Source: Gammaproteobacteria bacterium
GTDB lineage: Bacteria; Pseudomonadota; Gammaproteobacteria; QOAV01
Reading direction: 5' to 3'
Length of the DNA stretch: 20,736 nucleotides
Assembly: GCA_003972845.1 (NCBI GenBank)
Contig: QOAV01000048.1
Span: 1-20,736 of the forward strand
The position numbers and the translations under genes are program-made. Below, one piece after another: positions 8,952-16,095 of the stretch (its first letter is position 1; every line of letters starts with the position of its first letter). Under the pieces are notes generated by a model. That model made no database searches. It was not told the origin of the DNA and was given only the letters and a program-made list of their open reading frames with translations.

Positions 8952-10301
8952 CTATTCTCCGATGAGCTTCTGACTGATACGGTCCATGCGGCTCGCGCGC
9001 GAACCTTTCACCAGAACCGCTGTATCGTTGTTCAAGCGCGGCTGCAGGGCCGCCAGCAAAATCGTCTGATCCTCGAACCACCGACCGCCGCCACCAAACG
9101 CTTCTACCGCGAGACGGGACTGCTCGCCCACCGCCAGCAAACGATCCACGCCTTTGCTTTTCGCCAGCACGCCGATCTGTTCATGCTGTTCCAGCGAGTC
9201 CTCGCCCAGCTCGCCCATGTCGCCCATCACCAGTATTTTTTCACCGGGATAACCCGCCAGCACGTCCAGCGCCGCCGCCACGGAGGCGGGGTTCGCGTTA
9301 TAGCTGTCGTCCAGTATGGTCGCGCCGTTGACACCCGTGAGAACGACCAGACGACCGGCAACCGGCTGCATGTTTTCCAGGCCCTGTCTGATCTGCTCCA
9401 GGCTCGCGCCGCCCGCCAGCGCCGCCGCAGCGGCCGCCAGCGCGTTCATGACATTATGCTGACCGGGCAGAGGCAGGCGAATGTCCACCTCGCCCCGGGG
9501 AGTACGCATGCGCATGCGCTCACCCGCCAGGGCGCGGGACTGACTGCTTGCAATGCTGACGCTGACATCGGCCGCATCAGCCAGGCCGAAACTGATTATG
9601 CGCCGCGCACCGGCCAGCTCTTTCCAGAGCGGGAAAAAAGCATCGTCGGCATTCAACACCGCTATCCCGTCCGCGCCCAGACCCTGCAAAATCTCGCCCT
9701 TGGCGCGAGCAACATTCTCCAGGCTGCCCAGGCCTTCCAGATGAGCGGCCGCGGCATTGTTGATCAGCGCCACATCCGGCCGCGCAATATCGGTAAGCCG
9801 TGCGATTTCACCGGCATGATTCATGCCCATTTCCAGCACCGCGTAAACATCGCCCTGGCGCAAACGCAGCAGGGTCAGCGGCATACCGATATCGTTGTTC
9901 AGATTACCCGCGGTGGCGATTCCGGTTTCTTCCAGCGCCAGGATGCTGGCCAGCATTTCCTTCACCGTGGTTTTGCCATTGCTGCCGGTGACGGCGTAAA
10001 TCTTCGCCTGCTGTTTACCTCGCCAGGTTGCCGCCAATGAGCCCAGCGCCGCGCGCGTATCATCCACCGCCACCGTCGGCAACGGCGCATTCGCCGCATC
10101 TTCACGCACCAGAGCGCCAACTGCGCCCTTCTCAGCCGCCCGGGAAACAAAAGCGTTGCCGTCAAAATTGGGCCCGCTCAGGGCGACAAACAAGGCGCCC
10201 GGCTGGATGCTGCGCGTATCCGTGCTAACCGAGCTGAACAGGGCGTCACCACCCTGAATCCTGCCATGCACGCTTTGAGCCAGTTCCGACATTTGCATCA
10301 T
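8952..10301 (-). CDS. murF: UDP-N-acetylmuramoyl-tripeptide--D-alanyl-D-alanine ligase MurF
   Basis: MurF is the last cytoplasmic Mur ligase and adds D-Ala-D-Ala to UDP-MurNAc-tripeptide. The 449-residue product has the N-terminal substrate-binding part (SVSTDTRSIQPGALFVAL, about 24-41), the P-loop TGSNGKTTVKE at about 105-115, then LEMGMNHAGEIARL, the metal-loop region INNAAAAHLEGLGS, and the third-domain segments DDSYNANP and VMGDMGELGEDS, both typical of MurF. The ATG overlaps the murE stop as ATGA. Its stop precedes the mraY TTG by 3 nt, and its last codons carry the mraY ribosome site. Confidence 0.97.
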   Translation of the reverse strand: MMQMSELAQSVHGRIQGGDALFSSVSTDTRSIQPGALFVALSGPNFDGNAFVSRAAEKGAVGALVREDAANAPLPTVAVDDTRAALGSLAATWRGKQQAKIYAVTGSNGKTTVKEMLASILALEETGIATAGNLNNDIGMPLTLLRLRQGDVYAVLEMGMNHAGEIARLTDIARPDVALINNAAAAHLEGLGSLENVARAKGEILQGLGADGIAVLNADDAFFPLWKELAGARRIISFGLADAADVSVSIASSQSRALAGERMRMRTPRGEVDIRLPLPGQHNVMNALAAAAAALAGGASLEQIRQGLENMQPVAGRLVVLTGVNGATILDDSYNANPASVAAALDVLAGYPGEKILVMGDMGELGEDSLEQHEQIGVLAKSKGVDRLLAVGEQSRLAVEAFGGGGRWFEDQTILLAALQPRLNNDTAVLVKGSRASRMDRISQKLIGE

Positions 10302-11779
10302 GCGGCCCGCCCCAGAATTTTTTCCACCACTTCCCGGTCACTGAACGGCAGAGCTTCATCGCCCACCAGTTGAACGGTCTCATGGCCTTTACCGGCGATG
10401 ACCACCACGTCACCGGACTGCGCCTGGGTAATCGCCCACTCGATGGCCTCCGCGCGATCGCGGATGATGACCGGTTTCTGCTTCATGCCGGCAACGATGT
10501 CTTCAACAATAAGGTCAGGATCTTCGTGGCGTGGATTGTCATCGGCAATCACCACCTCGTCGGCGAACAACTCCGCCATTTTGCCCATCAGCGGACGTTT
10601 GCCCCGATCACGATCACCGCCGCAACCGAACACACACCAGAGCTCGCCTTCAGTATGTTCGCGCGCCGCCATCAAAACCTGCTTCAGGGCATCGGGCGTG
10701 TGTGCATAGTCAACGATGACCAACGGCGACGACGGCGCCTGACCGAATACTTCCATGCGGCCGGGAACCGGTTGCAGTTCCGGCGCCAGTTTTTCGATCT
10801 CGGCTGGTGCGACGTCCAGAGCAACCAGCGTAGCCACCACCGCCAGCAGGTTATAGACATTGAAATGACCTATCAGCCGGGTATTGATATGGCATTCACC
10901 CAGAGGGGTCTGCAGCAGCAGATCCAGGCCGCGCTCCGACGAGTTCTGCTCGAGCACATGGACATCACCCTCTTCAGCGCCGAATTCAATCACCCGCACC
11001 TCCGGCGCCAGCTGGTCGCGCATCCTTTGCGCGTAGGCGTCATCCCGGTTGATCACTGCAAAACTCAGGCCCTCAAAGGCAAACAAACGCCCCTTGACGG
11101 CGGCATAGTTCTCCATATTACCGTGATAATCCAGATGGTCCCGACTCAGGTTGGTAAAAACGGCGCCAGTGAAAGCCACGCCATTGACCCGGCATTGGCT
11201 CAGGCCGTGCGATGAGACTTCCATGCAGACCGCATTAAACTCATTGTCGTGCAGGCAGCGCAGTAAAGCTTGCAACTCTACCGGGCCGGGTGTGGTATAG
11301 CCGGTGGCGTACAGATGGTCATATGCACCCGCGCCAAGCGTGCCAACCAGCGCCGCCTTGCGGCCCACCGCACCCAGGGCCTGTGCCAACAGCCACACCA
11401 CACTGGTTTTGCCGTTGGTACCGGTGACGCCGATGACCTCGTCGCCATAACAGGGCTCACTGTAGAATCGCGCCGCGATACGCCCCAGCAGACAGCGCAA
11501 CCCGGGAATCAGCAAGATCGGAATATCGGCAACATCGCCGCCCCAAAGGCCGTCATCGGCGTCCATCAGGATCGCCGACACCCGCGCCTTGCGAGCATGC
11601 TCGACAAAATCGCGACCATTCACCGTGTTGCCGTTCAGGGCGACAAACACATATCCTTTTTTCAGTTCACGACTGTCGGTGCTGAGACCTTTCACCGCGA
11701 CTTTGGGGATATCGGGGATACCCAGGTTTTCCAGCAGTTCCGGCAACAGGGCTGCGCGTTCTGGCGTTTTAGCCGGCAT
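10298..11779 (-). CDS. murE: UDP-N-acetylmuramoyl-L-alanyl-D-glutamate--2,6-diaminopimelate ligase MurE
   Basis: MurE adds the third stem-peptide residue. The 493-residue product, close in length to E. coli MurE, has STDSRELKKGYVFVAL near the N-terminus, the P-loop TGTNGKTS at about 119-126, MEVSSHGL, TNLSRDHLDYH, VDYAHTPDAL, and DNPR at 414-417. DNPR is the motif associated with meso-diaminopimelate rather than lysine, so the peptidoglycan should be of the Gram-negative DAP type. The start is taken at the ATG at 11779 because a very strong AGGGGGGG ribosome site precedes it by 6 nt. The frame is open 8 codons further, but that extension has no such site. The start overlaps the end of ftsI by 11 nt, and the ribosome site is a G7 run inside ftsI. 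Confidence 0.96.
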   Translation of the reverse strand: MPAKTPERAALLPELLENLGIPDIPKVAVKGLSTDSRELKKGYVFVALNGNTVNGRDFVEHARKARVSAILMDADDGLWGGDVADIPILLIPGLRCLLGRIAARFYSEPCYGDEVIGVTGTNGKTSVVWLLAQALGAVGRKAALVGTLGAGAYDHLYATGYTTPGPVELQALLRCLHDNEFNAVCMEVSSHGLSQCRVNGVAFTGAVFTNLSRDHLDYHGNMENYAAVKGRLFAFEGLSFAVINRDDAYAQRMRDQLAPEVRVIEFGAEEGDVHVLEQNSSERGLDLLLQTPLGECHINTRLIGHFNVYNLLAVVATLVALDVAPAEIEKLAPELQPVPGRMEVFGQAPSSPLVIVDYAHTPDALKQVLMAAREHTEGELWCVFGCGGDRDRGKRPLMGKMAELFADEVVIADDNPRHEDPDLIVEDIVAGMKQKPVIIRDRAEAIEWAITQAQSGDVVVIAGKGHETVQLVGDEALPFSDREVVEKILGRAA

Positions 11780-13520
11780 GCTGCACCCCCCCTGAGCGCA
11801 CATCGGCGCGCCGTATTGATGGTGAGTCCGGCCCTATCTCGGGCTCCACATTCAACAAACGCAGCGATTCGGCCATGACGTTGCGGAAAACCGGACCCGC
11901 GACATCGCCGCCGAAATGCTTGCCGTTAGAGGGCTCGTCTATCATTACTGCCACCACCAGCCGGGGGTGGGAGGACGGCGCAAACCCGGCAAACGAGCCC
12001 ACATAGTCTTTCTTTGAATAAGCACCGTGCTTGATCTTGTGAGCAGTACCGGTCTTTCCGGCAACCTGGTAATGGTCTACCGCCGCCAGTGGCGCCGTGC
12101 CGCCTTTTTCCACCACGCCTTCCAGCATGCGGGTCAACTGCGCAACTTTTTTTGGATCGAACACCTGCTCACCGTCCACCGGCTCTTCATGTTTCAGAAT
12201 GGTGACCGGAAACTGCCTGCCGCCACGCGCAATGACGCCATAGGCTCGCGCCAGCTGCAGCGGCGTCACCGCGATATGGTAGCCATAGGCCATGGTGATT
12301 TTTTCCGAGCGCTTCCAGCCAGAGTAATTCGGCAACCGGCCCTTGCTTTCGCCGGGCAACCCGCTGCCGGGAGCATGGCCAAAACCCGCCAGATCCAGCG
12401 TTTTCCACATGCGCTCATTGCTCAGCCTGTCGGCAATCTTTGCTGCCCCCACATTGCTGGATTTCTTTAGAACAAGGGATACGGTCAACATGCCCATGTT
12501 GGTATGGTCGTGCACCGTGAAGCGGCCGATTTGAAGATAGCCGGGCGACGTGTCGATGCGGCTTTCGGCGTTCACCAGATTATCGGATAGCGCGCTCAGA
12601 ATGGTAAAAGTCTTCATTGTCGAGCCGGGCTCGTAGGTATAGTTCACCGCCCGGTTCTGAAATGCGCGGGCGCTGACGCCCTTGCGGTTGTTGGGGTTGT
12701 AGCCAGGCTCGTTGGCCATGGCGAGTATCTCTCCGGTATTCACATCCAGCACCACCACCGAGCCGCCCCTGGCCTTATGTTTTTTCACCGCTGTGTACAG
12801 CTCCCGTGAAGCAATGTACTGCAAGCGGCTGTCTATACTGGAAACAACATTCTCTCCGGGCACACCGGATTGCAGATTCTCCACCCTCTCGATAATGCGG
12901 CCGGTCATGTCCTTCAGCACCCGCTGCTTGCCTGGCACACCGCGCAAGGCTTCGTCGTAGGCACGCTCGAGACCTTCCAGACCAACATTGTCGGTACCGG
13001 TAAACCCGACCACATGGGAAGCCATATAACTGAACGGGTAGTAACGCTTGAAATCCCGCTTTAGCCAGACGCCGGCAATATTCAGGGCATCGACTTTCTC
13101 CGCCTGCTCCGGAACCAGTTGTCGCTTCAGCCACATGAAGCGCTTGCCCTTGTAACGCTTGAGCTTTTTTTGAATCTCTCCGCGCCCCATACCCAGGGCT
13201 TTTTCCAGCTCACGGAACCGAGTCGGAGAAGCAGCCAGTTTTACCGGGTCGGCAGCCACAGAGTCCACTGGCGCGCTTACCGCCAGCGGGCGACCATTGC
13301 GATCGGTAATCATGCCGCGCATGGGCTGTACTGTGATCGTGCGCAGCGAGCGGGCGTCAGCCTGACCCTGCAGAAAATTGTGGTCAGCCACCTGTAACTG
13401 AAATGCACGCAACCCCAACAGCCCCATGATGCCCAGCACCAGCGTCAAGGCAAAAAAGCGGCGAGCGCCGCCCGGTCGTCGACTGGAGGTGAATTTTTGA
13501 TGGTTTTTGCGCCGAGCCAT
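11769..13520 (-). CDS. ftsI: Septal peptidoglycan transpeptidase FtsI (PBP3)
   Basis: FtsI is a class B penicillin-binding protein that cross-links septal peptidoglycan as partner of FtsW. The 583-residue product has a basic cytoplasmic N-terminus (MARRKNHQKFTSSRR), one membrane segment at about 22-40, and the PBP dimerisation (pedestal) domain with MRGMITDRNGRPLAVS. The transpeptidase domain has the three active-site motifs in order: STMK at 300-303 with the acylated serine S300, SSN at 354-356, and KTGT at 489-492. ATG at 13520 follows the ftsL stop after one base. The last codons include a G7 run that doubles as the murE ribosome site. It is a target of beta-lactams, and nothing in the motifs looks altered. 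Confidence 0.97.
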   Translation of the reverse strand: MARRKNHQKFTSSRRPGGARRFFALTLVLGIMGLLGLRAFQLQVADHNFLQGQADARSLRTITVQPMRGMITDRNGRPLAVSAPVDSVAADPVKLAASPTRFRELEKALGMGRGEIQKKLKRYKGKRFMWLKRQLVPEQAEKVDALNIAGVWLKRDFKRYYPFSYMASHVVGFTGTDNVGLEGLERAYDEALRGVPGKQRVLKDMTGRIIERVENLQSGVPGENVVSSIDSRLQYIASRELYTAVKKHKARGGSVVVLDVNTGEILAMANEPGYNPNNRKGVSARAFQNRAVNYTYEPGSTMKTFTILSALSDNLVNAESRIDTSPGYLQIGRFTVHDHTNMGMLTVSLVLKKSSNVGAAKIADRLSNERMWKTLDLAGFGHAPGSGLPGESKGRLPNYSGWKRSEKITMAYGYHIAVTPLQLARAYGVIARGGRQFPVTILKHEEPVDGEQVFDPKKVAQLTRMLEGVVEKGGTAPLAAVDHYQVAGKTGTAHKIKHGAYSKKDYVGSFAGFAPSSHPRLVVAVMIDEPSNGKHFGGDVAGPVFRNVMAESLRLLNVEPEIGPDSPSIRRADVRSGGVQHAG

Positions 13521-13521
13521 T

Positions 13522-13791
13522 TCAGCGATCCCTCAGTTTGATTATGCGCACTTCCACCGGATCCGGTTTCACCATGCCCAGTTTCTTCTTGGCCGTGTTC
13601 TCAACCCGCCAGAATTCCAGCCAGGACTGCTGCTCCAGCACCAGGCGTTTCTCCTGGCGTGACAACTCGGCGAAATAACTTTCGCTCTTCTGGATGTCGG
13701 CAAACACCATGCGATGCTGATGTCGCACATACACAACCACCATGCTCAACACCATAACCAGAACAAGCAATGCAGGCACAATCCGGCTCAT
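13522..13791 (-). CDS. ftsL: Cell division protein FtsL
   Basis: FtsL is a small bitopic divisome protein that pairs with FtsB through a periplasmic coiled coil and activates FtsW-FtsI. The 89-residue product has a membrane segment at about 3-22 (RIVPALLVLVMVLSMVVVYV) and then a helical stretch (FADIQKSESYFAELSRQEKRL and onward) with heptad-like hydrophobic spacing. It ends in VEVRIIKLRD. The frame is open further upstream, but the ATG at 13791 gives a proper membrane anchor and overlaps the rsmH stop by one base (TGATG); the upstream part only shadows rsmH. FtsL sequences diverge widely, so the call rests on size, topology and position between rsmH and ftsI. Confidence 0.92.
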   Translation of the reverse strand: MSRIVPALLVLVMVLSMVVVYVRHQHRMVFADIQKSESYFAELSRQEKRLVLEQQSWLEFWRVENTAKKKLGMVKPDPVEVRIIKLRDR

Positions 13792-14720
13792 CACAAAGCC
13801 TCCACCACTCGCAACACCGAACTTCTGGCGCGCGGATTGGACTCGATTTCTGCTGCGCCAGGTTTTACCCGCTTTGCCACCCATCTGGCTTTTATGCCGC
13901 TTTGCTTACCGGTAACCGGAATGTAGGCAGGCAATGACTCTCCCTTGACCAGACGCGTCATGAACTGTTTGACGATACGGTCCTCCAGGGAGTGAAATGA
14001 AATGACAGCAAGACGGCCGCCACTGGTCAGGGCATCAAACGCCGAAGCCAGAGCGCTGCGGATCTGCCGCAGCTCATCATTGACGTGAATGCGAATAGCC
14101 TGAAAGGTTTTGGTGGCCGGGTGCTTGCCATCGTGACGCGGGGGCACAGACCGTTTCACCAGCTTTGCCAGCTCAGATGTGCTCAACAACGGCTGTTGCT
14201 CGCGCTGGCGCACAATGTTGCGGGCAATGCGGCGGGAAAAGCGCTCCTCGCCGTATTCAAAAATGATTCCGGCTATTTCCTTTTCGTCAGCCTCGGCCAG
14301 CCATTGCGCCGCCGACTGGCCAGACCTGATATCCATGCGCATGTCCAATGGTCCGTCATTCATAAAACTGAAGCCGCGCGACGGCGTATCCAGCTGCGGC
14401 GACGATACGCCGAGGTCAAACAGGACCCCGTCAACGGCACCACTCCACCCTTCTTCTGCAACGAACTCATCCAGACGTGAAAAAGCGCCATGACGGATAA
14501 CGACTCGTTCATCGTCACCGTGCAGGCGTTTTGCCGCATCGATCGCATCAGAATCCCGATCAATAACCATAAGCCGACCCTGTGGACCCAGCCTCCCCAA
14601 AATTCCCTGTGCATGTCCGCCCCGCCCGTAGGTCGCATCCACGTACCTGCCGTTCGATTCGATCCCCAATAACTCAATAACCGAATCTTTTAAAACGGGA
14701 CGATGTTCTTCCTCTGTCAC
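13791..14720 (-). CDS. rsmH: 16S rRNA m4C1402 methyltransferase RsmH (MraW), GTG start
   Basis: RsmH is the SAM-dependent enzyme that N4-methylates C1402 of 16S rRNA in the decoding centre. RsmI, encoded across rnpB in this window, makes the 2'-O-methylation of the same nucleotide. The 309-residue product opens with HRPVLKDSVIELL and the SAM-binding DATYGRGGHAQGIL (about 28-41). It continues with VDGVLFDLGVSSPQLD, RGFSFMNDGPLDMRM and the C-terminal AVISFHSLEDRIVKQFM, all family hallmarks. The start is GTG (14718-14720); no ATG lies nearer the conserved N-terminus. The ribosome site is weak, and the mraZ stop is 5 nt upstream, so translation is probably coupled to mraZ. Confidence 0.97.
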   Translation of the reverse strand: MTEEEHRPVLKDSVIELLGIESNGRYVDATYGRGGHAQGILGRLGPQGRLMVIDRDSDAIDAAKRLHGDDERVVIRHGAFSRLDEFVAEEGWSGAVDGVLFDLGVSSPQLDTPSRGFSFMNDGPLDMRMDIRSGQSAAQWLAEADEKEIAGIIFEYGEERFSRRIARNIVRQREQQPLLSTSELAKLVKRSVPPRHDGKHPATKTFQAIRIHVNDELRQIRSALASAFDALTSGGRLAVISFHSLEDRIVKQFMTRLVKGESLPAYIPVTGKQSGIKARWVAKRVKPGAAEIESNPRARSSVLRVVEAL

Positions 14721-14725
14721 CCGGT

Positions 14726-15175
14726 TCAGAACACCAGAGCAGGCAATTCGTCCTTGTCGACAAACGCCTGTTCTTTACTCTCCTGATCCCAGCTTTCATA
14801 CGTCTTTCGATCCCATATTTCGAAAGTGTTTTTCATTCCCAAAAAAATGACTTCCTTGTCAAGTTGGGCATAATTTCTCTGTGGTGATGACACCAGCAAG
14901 CGATTACTCGCATCCAGCGAGCAATCCATCGCCGCCGAAATAATGCGCTGCAAGCGCCGTGCGCTCTGATTCAGCCTGGAATAGCTGAACACCTGATCCA
15001 TCATGGACTGCCATACTCCCGCGCTGGTCAGCATCAGGCATGGTTCAGCGTAGTGCCGCATCAGTTTCAGCGACTTGCCGTCGGCGGCTTCCTGCAGCGC
15101 CTCCCTGACAGGCCCGGGCACAACCACCCTGCCCTTGGCATCCATCTTGACGACATATTCACCACCGAAATACAT
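14726..15175 (-). CDS. mraZ: Transcriptional regulator MraZ
   Basis: MraZ is the first gene of the dcw cluster and encodes a ring-forming DNA-binding protein of the SpoVT/AbrB (swapped-hairpin) fold; in E. coli it represses its own operon. The 149-residue product has the two repeated DxxxR elements of the family: MDAKGRVVVP at 11-20 and LDASNRLLVS at 87-96. It starts MYFGGEYVVK. ATG at 15175 has CAAAGG just upstream. Four 10-bp repeats matching its known operator type lie 18-57 bp before the start, directly behind a promoter, so autoregulation is expected. Confidence 0.97.
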   Translation of the reverse strand: MYFGGEYVVKMDAKGRVVVPGPVREALQEAADGKSLKLMRHYAEPCLMLTSAGVWQSMMDQVFSYSRLNQSARRLQRIISAAMDCSLDASNRLLVSSPQRNYAQLDKEVIFLGMKNTFEIWDRKTYESWDQESKEQAFVDKDELPALVF

Positions 15176-15192
15176 AAACCTTTGCCTGAACT

Positions 15193-15232
15193 ATCCTGCC
15201 ACTCGTTGTCACTCATTCCCACTATCTCCCAC
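15193..15232 (-). promoter_or_regulatory. MraZ operator: four 10-bp direct repeats
   Basis: Read on the minus strand, four consecutive 10-mers run without a break: GTGGGAGATA, GTGGGAATGA, GTGACAACGA, GTGGCAGGAT. The first two carry GTGGGA exactly, the third and fourth differ at one or two positions. This is the TGGGA-N5 tandem arrangement described for MraZ binding upstream of dcw clusters. The array begins on the -10 hexamer and covers the predicted transcription start, a natural place for repression. Seeing the motif in register with mraZ right downstream makes this a confident call; actual binding is inferred. Confidence 0.85.
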
Positions 15233-15259
15233 TTTACAGTTCTATCTGTATTTCGTCAA
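15231..15259 (-). promoter_or_regulatory. Sigma70-type promoter of mraZ and the dcw cluster
   Basis: On the minus strand TTGACG (15254-15259, five of six consensus bases) is followed after exactly 17 nt by TAAAGT (15231-15236, four of six). The predicted start of transcription, near 15224, falls within the first MraZ repeat, giving a leader of about 50 nt before the mraZ ATG. An overlapping upstream TTGACC gives a worse -10 at normal spacing. Confidence 0.7.
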
Positions 15260-15287
15260 GGTCAGGTCAAGCTATCTTGTTAATTTT

Positions 15288-15440
15288 TCAGGGTATTTTA
15301 CCTTCAGCTATTTTCAATAATGAAATCAATGGACTAGCAACCACCCCAACAAAAGACGAACAATGGGCCTTTTGCAGAGGCAGCAAGTCGGTGAGTGTCA
15401 AAAAGGGGCAGCCGGTGGAAACACAGGCTAAAATACGCAT
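15288..15440 (-). CDS. Doubtful small ORF, 50 residues, unknown
   Basis: A minus-strand frame from ATG at 15440 to TGA at 15288 encodes 50 residues, beginning MRILACVSTGCPFLTLTDLL and ending KIAEGKIP. It is hydrophobic, with three cysteines, and could form one or two short membrane-spanning helices. There is no clear ribosome site (AGCAGAAA precedes the ATG), and it ends inside the AT-rich stretch just before the mraZ promoter. It is not similar to any family I can name. It could be a real small protein, a relic of a longer gene, or chance; I consider coding uncertain. Confidence 0.22.
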   Translation of the reverse strand: MRILACVSTGCPFLTLTDLLPLQKAHCSSFVGVVASPLISLLKIAEGKIP

Positions 15441-15496
15441 TTTCTGCTAAGTGGAGACAAAAATGACACCAAATTGGCTGGTTACATTCTCATCTT

Positions 15497-15617
15497 AACC
15501 TAGTTTATTACATGAAGCGATGGCGGAGCGCCAAAAAATGGAAATGGGAAGTAAAAACAATGACATGAAATTGTGTGCTTAGCGCTTCAACCTAAACCAA
15601 TTTATCACTCGAAGCTA
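15497..15617 (+). repeat. Imperfect direct repeat pair in the rnpB-mraZ spacer
   Basis: TTTATTACATGAAGCGA at 15504-15520 and TTTATCACTCGAAGCTA at 15601-15617 agree at 13 of 17 positions, and both are preceded by AACCTA (15497-15502 and 15589-15594). The left copy runs straight into the hairpin at 15521-15533. The pair may bound or belong to a degenerate repeat unit; it could also be coincidence in AT-rich DNA. Confidence 0.35.
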
Positions 15618-15654
15618 AGATTGCGGCCTAGCACTGGAATAGAAAGAAGAAAAA

Positions 15655-16020
15655 GGCGGAGTTGGCCGATAAGCCGGGTTCTGTCTTGGACAGTCATTCA
15701 TCTGGGACGTTTGTCGCCAAACGCCTCGAGCAACCTACCCGTATCCAGCGCGGGCCGCGCCATGGGATACCTATTTGGTCTTGCTCCGGACGGGGTTTAC
15801 CATGCCGCTCGTGTTACCACTTGCGCGGTGCGCTCTTACCGCACCATTTCACCCTTACCTCATTCACCAGAGTATCCTCTGGTGATGATAGGCGGTATCT
15901 TTCTGTTGCACTTTCCGTCGGCTCTCGCCGCCCAGGTGTTACCTGGCGTCCTGCCCTGTGGAGCCCGGACTTTCCTCCGCTGCATCTTGCGACGCAGCCG
16001 CGACTGTCTGGCCAACTCCT
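15655..16020 (-). ncRNA. rnpB: RNase P RNA, bacterial type A
   Basis: Catalytic RNA of RNase P, which removes the 5' leader of precursor tRNAs. On the minus strand the conserved core is easy to read. The 5' part has GAGGAAAGTCCGGGCTCC and the nearby CAGGGC. Then come ACAGAAAGATACCGCC, the P12-type hairpin flanked by GGTGCGGTAAGAGCGCACC, the L15 region GGTAAACCCC that pairs with the tRNA CCA end, AGCAAGACCAAATAGG, and the closing GACAGAACCCGGCTTATCGG. The outer helix P1 is a perfect 10-bp pairing of GGAGTTGGCC (16010-16019) with GGCCAACTCC (15658-15667), which fixes both ends. A T-rich run (TTTTTCTTCTTT, 15643-15654) follows the 3' end and may help termination. The position between mraZ and rsmI is the same as in Pseudomonas. 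Confidence 0.97.
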
Positions 16021-16026
16021 GTCCTG

Positions 16027-16054
16027 ATTATGGGGATTCAGGCGCTGAAATCAA
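16027..16054 (-). promoter_or_regulatory. Promoter of rnpB
   Basis: On the minus strand TTGATT (16049-16054) and CATAAT (16027-16032) are separated by 16 nt. CATAAT matches the -10 consensus at five of six bases. Transcription starting about 7 nt further on would begin at 16020, exactly where the P1 helix of RNase P RNA begins, which independently supports the site. Confidence 0.65.
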
Positions 16055-16095
16055 CGAAAAAACGGCCTGGCGAAATCCGTCCGTGAACAGACTGC

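Larger units (their letters stand above)
15260..15654. other. AT-richer spacer between rnpB and the mraZ promoter; no assured gene
   Basis: About 395 bases without a recognisable gene. The stretch is visibly richer in A and T than the genes on both sides. It contains a 50-codon frame (15288-15440, minus), an 18-codon plus-strand frame (15512-15568), a short perfect hairpin (TGGCG-GAG-CGCCA, 15521-15533), a near-palindrome AAAATACGCATTTT (15430-15443), and an imperfect direct repeat (15497-15520 against 15589-15617). No tRNA, IS end with a partner, or CRISPR unit was recognised. It may be a decayed mobile element, an intergenic repeat of the host genome, or carry a small RNA. Confidence 0.5.

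Noticed and set aside
13792..13884. Upstream extension of ftsL by 31 codons
   Set aside because: It lies within the rsmH coding region, would put a Gly/Arg-rich stretch before the membrane anchor, and the ATG at 13791 fits the one-base stop/start overlap seen also at ftsW-murG.
15521..15540. Hairpin TGGCG-GAG-CGCCA next to a run of six A/T as a terminator
   Set aside because: On the minus strand, where the surrounding genes are read, the T run comes before the stem, not after it. On the plus strand the stem is followed by A, not T.
15512..15568. 18-codon plus-strand frame, MKRWRSAKKWKWEVK and onward
   Set aside because: Very short, no ribosome site, and it overlaps the hairpin and repeat. 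Its odd Trp/Lys content is noted, but there is no support for translation.
16060..16095. Possible terminator after rsmI (ACGG...CCGT followed by T6)
   Set aside because: The stem is only 4 bp with a loop of about 11 nt and no further pairing, too weak to claim.
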